From Phycisphaerae bacterium (lineage in GTDB: Bacteria > Planctomycetota > Phycisphaerae > UBA1845 > UTPLA1): DNA of 5,760 bases. The DNA lies in the NCBI GenBank assembly GCA_029259995.1, contig JAJDEC010000081.1:1-5760 (forward strand), read 5' to 3'. The notes beneath the pieces are model-generated. The model made no database searches, was not told the origin of the DNA, and saw only the letters and a list, made by a program, of their open reading frames with translations. Shown here one piece after another: positions 5,397 through 5,760 of this stretch (its first letter is position 1; each line of letters begins with the position of its first letter). A program made the translations under genes and the position numbers.

Positions 5397-5417
5397 CGGC
5401 CCCCTCAGTGGGGGCCG
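5397..5417. repeat. GC-rich hairpin downstream of the right-edge membrane gene
   Basis: CGGCCCCC pairs perfectly with GGGGGCCG around a 5-nt loop. It lies about 90 nt beyond the stop of the minus-strand gene at the right edge. No T-run follows on either strand, so it is not a standard intrinsic terminator, though it could stall polymerase or protect RNA ends. It may instead be one more member of the hairpin string to its left. Confidence 0.5.
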
Positions 5418-5509
5418 ACGAATTGGCATGGTTGAAGAGTCGACGGCGTTCTGATGTCGCCCGCCGATTCGTCGTTTGCCACAGAGGACGGACGCGACGT
5501 CTAATTACA

Positions 5510-5760
5510 TCACGCGGCGATGGCGACAGGCTCCGTCGACCGTCGAGGGCGAATCGCCATGATCGCCAGCCCGAGAAAGACCGCCCCGATGAAAACGATC
5601 GTTCGCGGTGCGATCGAATAATCGCCGGGCACAAGATCTTCGCCGGGTAACGGCAAACCGTAGAACTGGAGCAGCGAGTAGTCTTCTGTCGACGCCAGAT
5701 TCGATGCGACCGCGCCGATGCCGTTGTTCGCGATGTTAATCAGAATGCCCGGCAGAATCG
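5510..5760 (-). CDS. C-terminal end of an unrecognised membrane protein
   Basis: Only the last 82 codons are in the window; the gene enters from the right edge and stops with TGA at 5512-5510. The visible part begins ILPGILINIANNG, continues through a hydrophilic loop with several acidic residues (ASTEDYS, PGEDLVPGDYS), has one clear membrane segment (TIVFIGAVFLGLAIMAI), and ends with a basic tail (RPRRS) and a short Ala-rich end. The positive-inside rule suggests that the C-terminus is cytoplasmic. I cannot assign a family from this piece. Codon use is GC-rich like its neighbours. It points toward the hairpin-rich gene-free stretch at 5005-5509, so it and the small exported protein gene converge on that stretch. 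Confidence 0.7.
   Translation of the reverse strand, partial: ILPGILINIANNGIGAVASNLASTEDYSLLQFYGLPLPGEDLVPGDYSIAPRTIVFIGAVFLGLAIMAIRPRRSTEPVAIAA

Noticed and set aside
5350..5650. Open frames on both strands near the right end (5350-5634 minus, 5408-5650 plus)
   Set aside because: The minus-strand frame at 5510-5760 gives a convincing membrane segment and ends properly. The others are Arg/Ser-rich shadows of it or run into the GC-rich hairpin.

Overview
The window looks like a piece of a GC-rich bacterial chromosome, most likely from the Planctomycetota or a close relative. That assignment is an inference. It rests on the pairing of a DksA/TraR-like protein (with an incomplete zinc finger) and an LspA carrying a long insertion, on TTG starts, and on intergenic strings of CCC/GGG hairpins of a kind I remember from Planctomycetota and Verrucomicrobiota genomes. 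No marker gene proves the phylum.

Left part (1-2364), minus strand: a sigma70-type promoter (2335-2364) leads through a structured leader of about 120 nt into a DksA/TraR-like regulator. Its stop codon overlaps the start of lspA (signal peptidase II, lipoprotein maturation) in an ATGA junction. An unrecognised exported protein follows 37 nt after lspA and runs off the left edge. The three genes look like one operon.

Middle (2365-3982), plus strand: tgt (queuosine tRNA modification) starts divergently, apparently from a TTG codon. yajC (Sec translocon accessory protein) follows 14 nt later. This is the start of the classic tgt-yajC-secD-secF order, but secD and secF do not follow here.

Right part (3983-5760): where secD would be expected there is a 505-nt gene-free stretch. 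It holds a 212-nt element with perfect 19-nt terminal inverted repeats and internal hairpins (4069-4280), then a promoter. Next come a small exported glycine-rich protein of unknown function (4488-4943) and a strong intrinsic terminator. A further gene-free stretch of about 500 nt (5005-5509) contains at least eight short hairpins, arranged partly as two inverted copies of one module. A minus-strand membrane protein enters from the right edge; only its last 82 residues are visible.

The identified genes are housekeeping functions: envelope protein and lipoprotein maturation, secretion, tRNA modification and transcriptional control. I see no defence system, CRISPR array, intact transposase gene or biosynthetic cluster. 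The parts most worth a second look are the two non-coding repeat elements, the LspA insertion, the start region of tgt and the small orphan gene.
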